From Bacillus sp. FJAT-27916 (GTDB lineage: Bacteria > Bacillota > Bacilli > Bacillales > Pradoshiaceae): a stretch of DNA of 64,000 nt. The stretch's first letter is position 1. Each line of letters starts with the position of its first letter. Positions 27,659-35,533 of this stretch are shown piece by piece. The notes beneath the pieces were generated by a model. It was not told where the DNA came from. It did not search any database and was given only the letters and a program-made list of their open reading frames with translations. The translations under genes and the position numbers were made by a program. The stretch covers positions 1,222,438-1,286,437 of the forward strand of contig NZ_LFZV01000001.1 of assembly GCF_001183965.1 (NCBI RefSeq). Reading direction: 5' to 3'.

Positions 27659-28072
27659 ATGCATAGGGGAATTGATCATATAGGCGTTGCCGTGAAATCA
27701 ATTTCGAAAGCGCTTCCTATTTATGAGGATGTACTTGGAATGATTCACGAAGGGGAAGAAATTGTTCAAGGTCAAAAGGTAAGGGTTGCCTTCCTATCGG
27801 CAGGAAATACCCGGATTGAGCTGCTAGAACCTCTTGATGAGACAAGCCCAATTGCGAAGTTTATCGAAACAAAAGGGGAGGGCATTCACCATATTGCTCT
27901 TGAAGTTACGAGTATTAAAGATAGAATTGCTGAACTGAAAGAAAAAGGATTACAGTTGATTGATGAAGAACCGAGGCCTGGTGCACATCATACAGAAGTG
28001 GCATTCATACATCCTAAGTCAGTACATAGGGTTTTGGTTGAATTATGTGAGAAACCGAAACGGGAGGAATAA
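27659..28072 (+). CDS. mce: Methylmalonyl-CoA epimerase
   Basis: The 137-residue vicinal-oxygen-chelate enzyme converts (S)- to (R)-methylmalonyl-CoA. The motif GIDHIGVAVKSI gives the first metal ligand, and GEGIHHIALEV the second (His in HHIAL). RVLVELCE holds the C-terminal Glu ligand. GGGAGG at 27647-27652 touches ATG 27653 and is better placed for ATG 27659, which gives MHRGIDHIG. It is two bases from the carboxylase gene and corresponds to B. subtilis yqjC. Confidence 0.93.
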   Translation: MHRGIDHIGVAVKSISKALPIYEDVLGMIHEGEEIVQGQKVRVAFLSAGNTRIELLEPLDETSPIAKFIETKGEGIHHIALEVTSIKDRIAELKEKGLQLIDEEPRPGAHHTEVAFIHPKSVHRVLVELCEKPKREE

Positions 28073-28074
28073 GG

Positions 28075-29622
28075 GTGGATATTTACGAGAAGATCACGGA
28101 GCTGTATGACAGAAGGAATGATATTGAGCTTGGCGGTGGATTCGAGAAGATTGAGAAGCAGCATGATAAGGGAAAATTAACGGCCAGGGAACGGATTGAC
28201 CTTCTTGTAGATGAGGATAGCTTTGTAGAACTATATGCATTTGTTGAACATCGTAATAAAGATTTCGGGCTGGATCAGGTAAAGGGGCCGGGAGATGGTG
28301 TAGTAACCGGGTACGGCAAAATTGATGGCAGGCCTGTATACATATTCTCACAGGATTTCACGGTATTTGGAGGAGCTCTTGGTGAGATGCATGCCAAGAA
28401 AATCTCCAATATTATGGACTTGGCTGCGAAAAACGGTGCGCCGATTATCGGCCTGAATGACTCAGGCGGGGCGAGAATTCAAGAAGGTGTCACATCACTT
28501 GATGGATATGGACATGTCTTCTATCGGAATGTCATCTATTCGGGGGTTGTTCCGCAAATATCTGTCATCATGGGGCCGTGCGCGGGCGGTGCCGTCTATT
28601 CGCCGGCTATTACGGATTTTGTTTTCATGGTTGATAAGACAAGCCAGATGTTCATTACAGGACCAAAGGTAATTGAAACCGTTACAGGTGAGAAGATCAG
28701 CTCAGAGGACCTCGGCGGAGCTAAGGTTCATAATACAGTGAGCGGGAATGCTCATTTCGAAGGGAAAACAGAAGAGGAGACTTTGCTGATGGTCAGACAG
28801 CTTGTGTCTTATCTGCCTCTCAATAACGAGCAATCTCCCCCTCGCAAAGACTGGAATGATAACGATGATGACCGGCCGGACCTCTGTGATATCGTGCCGT
28901 TTGATGGTGTTCGACCATATGATGTTAGAAAGGTTGTGCGAGAGGTAGTGGATGAAGGATCCTTTATGGAGATCCAGGAGGGATTTGCGAAGAATATTGT
29001 GATTGGTTTAGCCCGCCTCCGCGGGGAAACGATTGGCCTTGTTTGTAACCAGCCTAAAAACATGGCAGGGGGACTTGATATTAATTCGTCCGATAAGGCA
29101 GCACGATTCATCCGTTTTTGTGACTCCTTCAATATTCCGATTGTCACCTTTGAAGATGTATCCGGCTTCTTCCCTGGAATTAAGCAGGAGCATGGGGGAA
29201 TCATTCGACATGGTGCGAAGATTCTGTATGCGTACTCAGAGGCAACAGTACCAAAGCTGACAGTCATCCTGCGCAAAGCGTACGGAGGGGCTTATGTCGC
29301 CCTCAACAGCAAATCGATTGGGGCAGATCTAGTATATGCTTGGCCAAATGCGGAAATAGCCGTTATGGGACCACAGGGTGCCGCTAACATCATCTTTGCG
29401 AGAGAAATAAATAATAGTCCAGACCCAGAGAAGGTCCGTCAGCAAAAAATTGAGGAATACCGGGAAAAGTTTGCGAATCCTTATGTGGCAGCCAGCCAAG
29501 GGATGGTTGACGATGTCATCGACCCGCGCGAGACAAGGCTCAAAATTGCTCAGGCACTAGAGATCCTAAGAACGAAGAAGGAAGTTCGCCCGGCGAAAAA
29601 GCATGGCAATATACCATTATGA
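28075..29622 (+). CDS. pccB: Propionyl-CoA carboxylase-type carboxyltransferase (beta subunit)
   Basis: The 515-residue protein is a biotin-dependent carboxyltransferase. It has GKLTARERIDLLVDEDSF at the N-terminus, the first oxyanion motif GGARIQEGV, MGPCAGGAVYSPA, and the second GGAYVALNSK with AVMGPQGAANI. With a biotinylated alpha subunit it carboxylates propionyl-CoA to (S)-methylmalonyl-CoA. No alpha (biotin carboxylase) gene is in the window, so it must use one encoded elsewhere. Start GTG 28075 follows GGGAGG. Corresponds to B. subtilis yqjD. Confidence 0.92.
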   Translation: MDIYEKITELYDRRNDIELGGGFEKIEKQHDKGKLTARERIDLLVDEDSFVELYAFVEHRNKDFGLDQVKGPGDGVVTGYGKIDGRPVYIFSQDFTVFGGALGEMHAKKISNIMDLAAKNGAPIIGLNDSGGARIQEGVTSLDGYGHVFYRNVIYSGVVPQISVIMGPCAGGAVYSPAITDFVFMVDKTSQMFITGPKVIETVTGEKISSEDLGGAKVHNTVSGNAHFEGKTEEETLLMVRQLVSYLPLNNEQSPPRKDWNDNDDDRPDLCDIVPFDGVRPYDVRKVVREVVDEGSFMEIQEGFAKNIVIGLARLRGETIGLVCNQPKNMAGGLDINSSDKAARFIRFCDSFNIPIVTFEDVSGFFPGIKQEHGGIIRHGAKILYAYSEATVPKLTVILRKAYGGAYVALNSKSIGADLVYAWPNAEIAVMGPQGAANIIFAREINNSPDPEKVRQQKIEEYREKFANPYVAASQGMVDDVIDPRETRLKIAQALEILRTKKEVRPAKKHGNIPL

Positions 29623-29629
29623 GAAAGAG

Positions 29630-29665
29630 GAAGAGAAATCCATTGCGGATTTCTCTTCTTTTCAT
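29630..29665 (+). terminator. Intrinsic terminator after pccB
   Basis: AAGAGAAATCC / GGATTTCTCTT stem followed by CTTTTC, 8 nt after the stop. Confidence 0.85.
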
Positions 29666-29816
29666 GAAAGGGCTTAAACGTTCTATCTATTCAGAATTGT
29701 TACGCTTAATAGGCAAAATATGTCTAGGGCAGCAGGGGGCTCCGCCCTTTTCTTATCAGAAAAACATCGGTATACTTAAAAAGGTAAAGCTTATTCCTGG
29801 TTAGGAGGAAGATAGA

Positions 29817-30947
29817 ATGATTAATGAAGAAAGATTATTGCAGGAATTCCTAGAATTAGTCCAAATCGATTCTGAAACAAAAAATGAAGGCCAAATCTCA
29901 AAAGTATTAAAAGATAAATTCACGGCGCTTGGCCTGGATGTATACGAAGACAATGCCAAAGAAGCTACAGGCTTTGGGGCTGGAAACTTAATTTGTACAC
30001 TTCCTGGAAATGTGGAGGGTGCGGATACCATTTACTTCACATCCCATATGGATACCGTAACACCAGGAGTCGGCGTTAAGCCAAGCATTAAGGATGGCTA
30101 TGTTGTAACTGATGGGACAACCATCCTTGGAGCGGATGATAAGACTGGTCTTTCAGTCATGCTTGAGGTACTTCGTGTAATCAAAGAGAATGACTTGAAG
30201 CACGGAACAATCCAATTCATTATTACAGTGGGAGAAGAATCCGGCCTTGTAGGTGCGAAGGCGCTAGATCCATCTCTTATTAAAGCTACATACGGTTTTG
30301 CACTAGACAGCGATGAAGCGGTAGGAAATATTATCGTTGCTGCTCCGACACAAGCAAAAATTAAAGCGGTGATTAAAGGGAAAACAGCTCATGCAGGCGT
30401 GGCTCCTGAAAAGGGCGTTTCAGCAATCACGATTGCTGCAAAAGCTATCGCAAAAATGCCGCTTGGCCGCATTGATGAAGAAACAACTGCGAATATCGGT
30501 CGTTTTGATGGCGGTAATCAGCAAACAAATATCGTAGTAGACCATGTTGAAATCTTGGCAGAAGCACGTTCATTAATTACAGAGAAGATGGAAGCTCAAG
30601 CAGCTCTCATGAAGGAAGCGTTTGAATCTGTGGCAGCTGAGATGGGCGGTACAGCAGAGGTGGAAATCGATGTCATGTACCCTGGCTTCAAATATGGAGA
30701 CGGTGACCATGTCGTAGAAGTAGCCAAGAAGGCTGCACGAAAAATCGGAAGAGAACCTGAATTAAAGCATAGCGGCGGCGGTTCTGACGCAAACGTCATT
30801 GCCGGACATGGCATTCCGACAGTCAACCTGGCAGTAGGCTATGAAGAAATTCATACAACCAATGAAAAAATGCCAATTGCTGAACTATATAAATTAGGTG
30901 AAATGGTCCTGGCCATCATTGAAGAAGTAGCTGCTCCAACGAAGTAA
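29817..30947 (+). CDS. M20 family peptidase, PepT-like (YqjE)
   Basis: The 376-residue protein is an M20 zinc peptidase of the PepT-like group. Metal ligand motifs: TSHMDTVTPG (His near 78), LGADDKTGLSV (Asp), catalytic Glu pair in VGEESGLVGAK, Asp in ALDSDEAV, and the final His in NLAVGYEEIHTTNE. The inserted lid/dimerisation domain spans about 180-290. AGGAGG at 29803-29808 sets the start. It is probably cytoplasmic and cleaves di- or tripeptides. Equivalent to B. subtilis yqjE by order. Confidence 0.9.
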   Translation: MINEERLLQEFLELVQIDSETKNEGQISKVLKDKFTALGLDVYEDNAKEATGFGAGNLICTLPGNVEGADTIYFTSHMDTVTPGVGVKPSIKDGYVVTDGTTILGADDKTGLSVMLEVLRVIKENDLKHGTIQFIITVGEESGLVGAKALDPSLIKATYGFALDSDEAVGNIIVAAPTQAKIKAVIKGKTAHAGVAPEKGVSAITIAAKAIAKMPLGRIDEETTANIGRFDGGNQQTNIVVDHVEILAEARSLITEKMEAQAALMKEAFESVAAEMGGTAEVEIDVMYPGFKYGDGDHVVEVAKKAARKIGREPELKHSGGGSDANVIAGHGIPTVNLAVGYEEIHTTNEKMPIAELYKLGEMVLAIIEEVAAPTK

Positions 30948-30962
30948 TCTATAAAGGAAATC

Positions 30963-30991
30963 GGCCACCGGGGGATACCGGTGGCTTCTTT
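30963..30991 (+). terminator. Intrinsic terminator after the M20 peptidase
   Basis: GGCCACCGG / CCGGTGGC hairpin followed by TTCTTT. Confidence 0.8.
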
Positions 30992-31035
30992 GCCATGATA
31001 CTAGTTCATAGCAGATGGAGTAGGGAGTGATTGAC

Positions 31036-32298
31036 ATGACAGTAAAAGGGCAGCCCAAAAGAGGAGGGCGCATTATTCTGCACGTAGATATGAATAGCTT
31101 TTATGCTTCGGTCGAAATCGCCTTTGACCCAGCACTCAAAGGGAAGCCTCTGGCCATTGCGGGAAATGCAAAGGAGCGCAGAGGCATTATCGTGACCTGC
31201 AGTTACGAGGCACGGAAGTTTGGCGTTAAGACGACCATGCCTATTTGGCAGGCGCAAAAGCTTTGCCCGAAACTGATTGTGATGGAACCTAATTTTGACC
31301 GTTACCGCTCAGCCTCCCAAGGGATCTTTGAACTGCTTCGAACATTTACTCCATTAGTGGAGCCGGTATCCATTGATGAGGGCTATTTAGATATCACGGA
31401 TTATTGTGAAGGAAAGTCACCCATCAAGATTGCACAAACGATTCAGGAGCGCATTATGGAGACGATGGGTCTTCCGTGCAGCATTGGGATTGCACCGAAT
31501 AAATTCCTAGCCAAAACTGCCTCTGACATGAAGAAGCCGATGGGCATCACCATCCTCCGCAAACGTGAAGTAAAGGACAAGCTTTGGCCTCTTCCGGTCG
31601 GGGAAATGCATGGAGTCGGTGAGAAAACAGCTGAAAAGCTGGCAACACTGCAAATCAAAACCATCGGCGACCTAGCAAATGCCTATGAAGGAGCACTAGA
31701 GAAGCTCCTCGGCATCAATGGGCTCCGCCTGAAGGAACGGGCAAACGGGATAGACCGCCGAGAGGTAGACCCCGAATCAATCTATGATTACAAAAGTGTC
31801 GGTAACTCGACAACACTTCCGAGAGATGTTGCCAATCAGCAGGAATTATTTGCTGTGCTGAAGCGTTTGAGTGAAAAAGTCGGGGCAAGACTCAAGAAAA
31901 AAGAGCTATTAGCGGCAAAAGTTCAAATAATGATACGTTATAAGGATAGAAGAACCGTAACTCGGGGTAAAACATTGGTAAACCCTATCGTCAAAGGCGA
32001 TGATTTGTACACACATGCGAAGGAATTGTTCATGAAGCATTGGAGCGGCGATCCCGTCCGTCTGCTCGGTGTTACTGCCAATGAAGTCGTCGACGCCCAC
32101 GAGGCCATGAAGCAGCTCGATTTATTTTCCTACACACAGGATGTGAAGGAAGTGAAGCTTGAGTCTGCCATGGATGCCATTACGAAGAAGTTCGGAAGCC
32201 AAATCATTCAAAAAGGCATTGAAGTCAAAGATTCCAATGCCGCTAGCAATACGAGCTTCAGCAAGGATTTTTTGCATCGTCCAAAGCAAGGGGAGTGA
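31036..32298 (+). CDS. dinB: DNA polymerase IV (Y-family)
   Basis: The 420-residue translesion polymerase shows the Y-family palm motifs ILHVDMNSFYASVE (catalytic Asp) and PVSIDEGYLDIT (catalytic Asp-Glu), the thumb region with GIAPNKFLAKTASDMKKP, and a little-finger domain. KQLDLFSYT near residue 360 looks like a beta-clamp binding motif (QLDLF). TAGGGAG at 31021-31027 fits ATG 31036 better than GTG 31027. Corresponds to yqjH (polY1/polY2 type) of B. subtilis. Confidence 0.93.
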   Translation: MTVKGQPKRGGRIILHVDMNSFYASVEIAFDPALKGKPLAIAGNAKERRGIIVTCSYEARKFGVKTTMPIWQAQKLCPKLIVMEPNFDRYRSASQGIFELLRTFTPLVEPVSIDEGYLDITDYCEGKSPIKIAQTIQERIMETMGLPCSIGIAPNKFLAKTASDMKKPMGITILRKREVKDKLWPLPVGEMHGVGEKTAEKLATLQIKTIGDLANAYEGALEKLLGINGLRLKERANGIDRREVDPESIYDYKSVGNSTTLPRDVANQQELFAVLKRLSEKVGARLKKKELLAAKVQIMIRYKDRRTVTRGKTLVNPIVKGDDLYTHAKELFMKHWSGDPVRLLGVTANEVVDAHEAMKQLDLFSYTQDVKEVKLESAMDAITKKFGSQIIQKGIEVKDSNAASNTSFSKDFLHRPKQGE

Positions 32299-32399
32299 CC
32301 TTTGAAATAATGGTTTAAGAACTTGCACAAATGGTGTAAAATTGCTAAGGTTAATACGGTTTATACAAGTGAAATCCATGAGTGAAAGGAATGTTAGCA

Positions 32400-33809
32400 A
32401 TGGGAAAACAACAAATCGGTGTCATCGGTCTAGCCGTCATGGGCAAAAACCTAGCATTTAATATAGAAAGCCGCGGGTATTCCATTTCCGTTTATAATCG
32501 TTCTTCTGATAAGACAGACGCAATGATGAAAGAGGCGGAAGGCAAAAATGTGCTGCCTACATATTCAATTGAGGAATTCGTCAATTCTCTAGAAAAACCT
32601 CGTAAAATACTAATTATGGTTAAAGCAGGTGCCGCTACAGATGCGACAATTGCACAATTAACTCCTTACCTTGATAAAGGTGATATTATCATTGACGGCG
32701 GCAACACATTCTACAAAGACACACAACGCCGTAATGAAGAGCTCAGCAAGCAAGGCTTCTACTTCATCGGTACCGGTGTTTCCGGCGGTGAAGAGGGAGC
32801 ATTGAAAGGTCCTTCCATCATGCCGGGCGGGCAAAAAGAAGCGTATGAGCTTGTTGCTCCTATCTTGAAGGCGATCTCTGCTAAAGTCGGCGAAGATGAT
32901 TGCTGCACATACATCGGTCCGGATGGAGCAGGACATTATGTCAAAATGGTCCATAACGGAATCGAATATGGAGACATGCAATTGATCTCTGAATCCTATT
33001 CCTTGCTCCGCCATATTCTTGGACTTAACGCTGAGGAATTACATGAAGTGTTCTCTGAGTGGAATAAAGGTGAACTAGACAGCTACCTAATTGAAATCAC
33101 AGCTGATATCTTTACGAAAAAGGATGAAGAAACAGGCAAGCCAATGGTTGACATCATTCTTGATAAAGCAGGCCAAAAAGGTACTGGAAAATGGACAAGC
33201 CAAAGTGCACTTGACCTTGGTGTTCCGCTTCCAATCATCACAGAATCCGTATTTGCACGCTTCTTGTCTGCCTTGAAGGATGAGCGTGTTGCTGCTTCTA
33301 AAGTATTATCTGGTCCTGCACAGAAAGAATTTACTGGTGATAAAGAAGCATTCATCGAATCTATCCGCAAGGCCCTTTATATGAGTAAAATTTGCTCTTA
33401 TGCACAAGGATTCGCTCAAATGAAAGCTGCATCTGATGAATTCGGCTGGGATCTTCAATACGGTGATATCGCGATGATCTTCCGCGGCGGCTGTATCATC
33501 CGTGCGCAATTCCTGCAAAAAATCAAGGATGCCTATGACCGCAATCCTGAGCTGAAGAACCTTCTTCTTGACGATTACTTCAAAGAAATCGTGACTAGCT
33601 ACCAGGATGCGCTTCGTGAAGTGATTGGCGCAGCAATCCAAGCAGGTATTCCTGTACCATGCTTCAGCGCTGCCCTTTCATACTATGACAGCTACCGTGC
33701 AGAAACATTGCCTGCAAACCTATTGCAAGCACAACGTGACTACTTTGGTGCTCATACGTATGAGCGTGTGGATAAAGAAGGTATCTTCCATACAGAATGG
33801 ATGGAATAA
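32400..33809 (+). CDS. gndA: 6-phosphogluconate dehydrogenase, decarboxylating
   Basis: The 469-residue enzyme of the oxidative pentose phosphate pathway makes ribulose-5-phosphate, CO2 and NADPH. NADP motif [12 protein letters not shown] near residue 9, substrate loop [21 protein letters not shown], catalytic Lys in [16 protein letters not shown], and the C-terminal [23 protein letters not shown] at 32385-32391 supports ATG 32400, which matches the family N-terminus [15 protein letters not shown]; the in-frame ATG at 32382 is too early. Corresponds to B. subtilis yqjI. The zwf gene that follows in B. subtilis is absent. Confidence 0.96.
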   Translation: MGKQQIGVIGLAVMGKNLAFNIESRGYSISVYNRSSDKTDAMMKEAEGKNVLPTYSIEEFVNSLEKPRKILIMVKAGAATDATIAQLTPYLDKGDIIIDGGNTFYKDTQRRNEELSKQGFYFIGTGVSGGEEGALKGPSIMPGGQKEAYELVAPILKAISAKVGEDDCCTYIGPDGAGHYVKMVHNGIEYGDMQLISESYSLLRHILGLNAEELHEVFSEWNKGELDSYLIEITADIFTKKDEETGKPMVDIILDKAGQKGTGKWTSQSALDLGVPLPIITESVFARFLSALKDERVAASKVLSGPAQKEFTGDKEAFIESIRKALYMSKICSYAQGFAQMKAASDEFGWDLQYGDIAMIFRGGCIIRAQFLQKIKDAYDRNPELKNLLLDDYFKEIVTSYQDALREVIGAAIQAGIPVPCFSAALSYYDSYRAETLPANLLQAQRDYFGAHTYERVDKEGIFHTEWME

Positions 33810-33819
33810 GAGACCTAAG

Positions 33820-33863
33820 AAAAAAAGCATTCAGAACACAATATGTTCTGAATGCTTTTTTTG
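33820..33863. terminator. Bidirectional terminator between gndA and the symporter
   Basis: AAAAAAGCATTCAGAACA / TGTTCTGAATGCTTTTTT is a perfect long stem with A and T tracts on either side, between two convergent genes. Confidence 0.95.
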
Positions 33864-33864
33864 A

Positions 33865-35064
33865 TTAGATGACCTGTTCCTCTCGTTCGATTTGAAGCTT
33901 GGAGGAGTCCTCCTTAGGAGCGAAACGACCTGCAAGGGCCGATATCGCTCCGTCGCCTGTCACGTTGCAGGCAGTCCCAAAGCTATCCTGTGCGAGATAG
34001 AGGGCAATCATGAGTGAAAGCATATTATCAGAGAAACCAAGCATGGATTCCAGCAGACCTAGTGCCGCCATGACCGCACCGCCGGGAACCCCGGGAGCCG
34101 CGATCATTGTTACGCCAAGCATCAAAATGAATGGAAGCATCTGCATAAATCCAGTATCTATGCCTTGAAGCATCATGACCGCCATCGCACAACTGACTAA
34201 TGTAATCGTACTGCCAGATAGATGAATGGTTGCTAATAGAGGCACCGTGAAATCAGCGACTTTTTTGTTCACGCCCATTTTCTTCGTGAACTTCAGGGTA
34301 ACCGGAATGGTTGAAGCAGATGACTGTGTTCCAAGGGCGGTGAAATAAGCTGGCAGCATCCCTTTTAGCATCTGGTATGGATTATTCTTTGTGACAGAGC
34401 CTGCCATCGTATATTGGAATGCCAGCATAATGAGATGGAGTGCGATAATCATGACGAACACTTTTGCGAATACACTCATAATGGAAGCAATCTGTCCGCC
34501 TTGTGTCATATTGGCGAAGATGCCGAATATATGAAGTGGCAAAAGCGGGATGATGATTACATTAATCACTTTGACGACAATCTCTTTAAACTCTTCCATC
34601 ACATTCAGCAGGGCATCACCCTTAATAGATGCCATCCCGAGTCCAATTGTAAAGGCTACTAAAAGGGCCGTCATAACACCCATTACAGCGGGCATTTCAA
34701 TCGTGAAATAAGGGGACAGCAAGGCCTCCTCAGGGCTTGTGAAGCTTTTGGATACCTGGTTTTGCAGAAGGGATGGATACAATGTCTTGGCAGCCAGGAA
34801 GGCAAATATTCCGGCAAGGATGGTTGAAGCATAGGCAAGACCGGTTGTAATGCCAAGCATTTTTCCAGCTCCTCTTCCCATCATTCCGATTCCCGAAGCG
34901 ATGAAGCCAATAATAATGAACGGAATGATGAATTCAAGAAAGGTAGAGAATAACCCATTAAAGGTTGCGAATATGCGAACCAGCCAGGCTGGTGCAATAA
35001 GACCAATCATAATTCCTAAGAAAATGGCAGCGATAATTTTCGGTAAAATCCCAAATTGTTTCAT
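33865..35064 (-). CDS. Dicarboxylate/amino acid:cation symporter (DAACS family)
   Basis: The 399-residue protein belongs to the glutamate/aspartate/serine symporter fold. About eight hydrophobic segments are visible, the HP1 motif is ALGTQSSASTIPVT (about residue 270), and VPGGAVMAALGLL and QDSFGTACNVTGDGA mark TM7-TM8. GAGGAGGAC (35069-35076 on the complementary strand) supports the ATG at 35064; the upstream in-frame start at 35145 is too far. Substrate (Glu/Asp, Ser/Thr or C4 acids) cannot be told from sequence. Confidence 0.9.
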   Translation of the reverse strand: MKQFGILPKIIAAIFLGIMIGLIAPAWLVRIFATFNGLFSTFLEFIIPFIIIGFIASGIGMMGRGAGKMLGITTGLAYASTILAGIFAFLAAKTLYPSLLQNQVSKSFTSPEEALLSPYFTIEMPAVMGVMTALLVAFTIGLGMASIKGDALLNVMEEFKEIVVKVINVIIIPLLPLHIFGIFANMTQGGQIASIMSVFAKVFVMIIALHLIMLAFQYTMAGSVTKNNPYQMLKGMLPAYFTALGTQSSASTIPVTLKFTKKMGVNKKVADFTVPLLATIHLSGSTITLVSCAMAVMMLQGIDTGFMQMLPFILMLGVTMIAAPGVPGGAVMAALGLLESMLGFSDNMLSLMIALYLAQDSFGTACNVTGDGAISALAGRFAPKEDSSKLQIEREEQVI

Positions 35065-35229
35065 GATGTCCTCCTCGAACGTACAATTGTTCTTTATGTG
35101 TGGATTATACATGAAATAGCCAGGAATCGAAACCCTTTTGCGCAAATTGATGACAAAATCCTAGTCTTTTTTTGAAAAGAGTGCCGAAAGCGGCAGGAAT
35201 CAAAGGAATGAATATTGGCTATACGCCCA

Positions 35230-35259
35230 TTGACAAGGAGGAAATTGGAAGATTATACT
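35230..35259 (+). promoter_or_regulatory. Sigma-A promoter of the ABC-F leader
   Basis: TTGACA (35230-35235), an 18-nt spacer and TATACT (35254-35259). The predicted start near 35266 leaves a leader of about 268 nt before the ABC-F start codon. Confidence 0.7.
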
Positions 35260-35265
35260 GTTGGT

Positions 35266-35533
35266 AACTTATTTGAAAAGGACTGATTTGGGACAATGAA
35301 ATTCTAATCTGATTTTACAGGTCGTTTGAAATTTAAAACAGAAACCTGAAAAATTGGATTAGTGCGCCCTTTTCACCCTCTAACATATGGAATGGCAGAA
35401 GGTCTCCATGATTGATTCATGGGGTGTTCTTTCCTGTATTCCGGTTTATAGGCGCATTCCTCCCTGGCAGGTTTCTGTTCCAGGGCTTTTTGTTTTGCGT
35501 TAGCCCTGCCTGAAATATGATGGAGGTGATTGG
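35266..35533 (+). promoter_or_regulatory. Structured leader/attenuator of the ABC-F gene
   Basis: The leader contains CTAATC/GATTAG outer pairing (about 35304-35362) enclosing a CAGGT/ACCTG hairpin. A CCATGA/TCATGG hairpin (35406-35422) follows, then an intrinsic terminator (CCCTGG 35462-35467 with CCAGGG 35480-35485, then CTTTTTGTTTT). GGCAGG (35466-35471) can instead pair with CCTGCC (35505-35510), which excludes the terminator. A short ORF (ATG 35387 or 35408, stop 35501-35503) runs through the terminator. This resembles antibiotic-induced attenuators of ABC-F genes such as vmlR. The mechanism here is inferred. Confidence 0.6.
35462..35495 (+). terminator. Leader terminator in front of the ABC-F gene
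   Basis: CCCTGG / CCAGGG stem with an inner CAG/CTG extension and a T-rich tail, 39 nt before the ABC-F ATG and downstream of the only clear promoter. Confidence 0.7.

Noticed and set aside
28809-29276. 155-codon frame on the minus strand within pccB
   Set aside because: Antisense shadow of the carboxyltransferase gene.
29619-29804. 61-codon frame overlapping the pccB stop (ATGA)
   Set aside because: It runs straight through the pccB terminator and has a random, basic composition.
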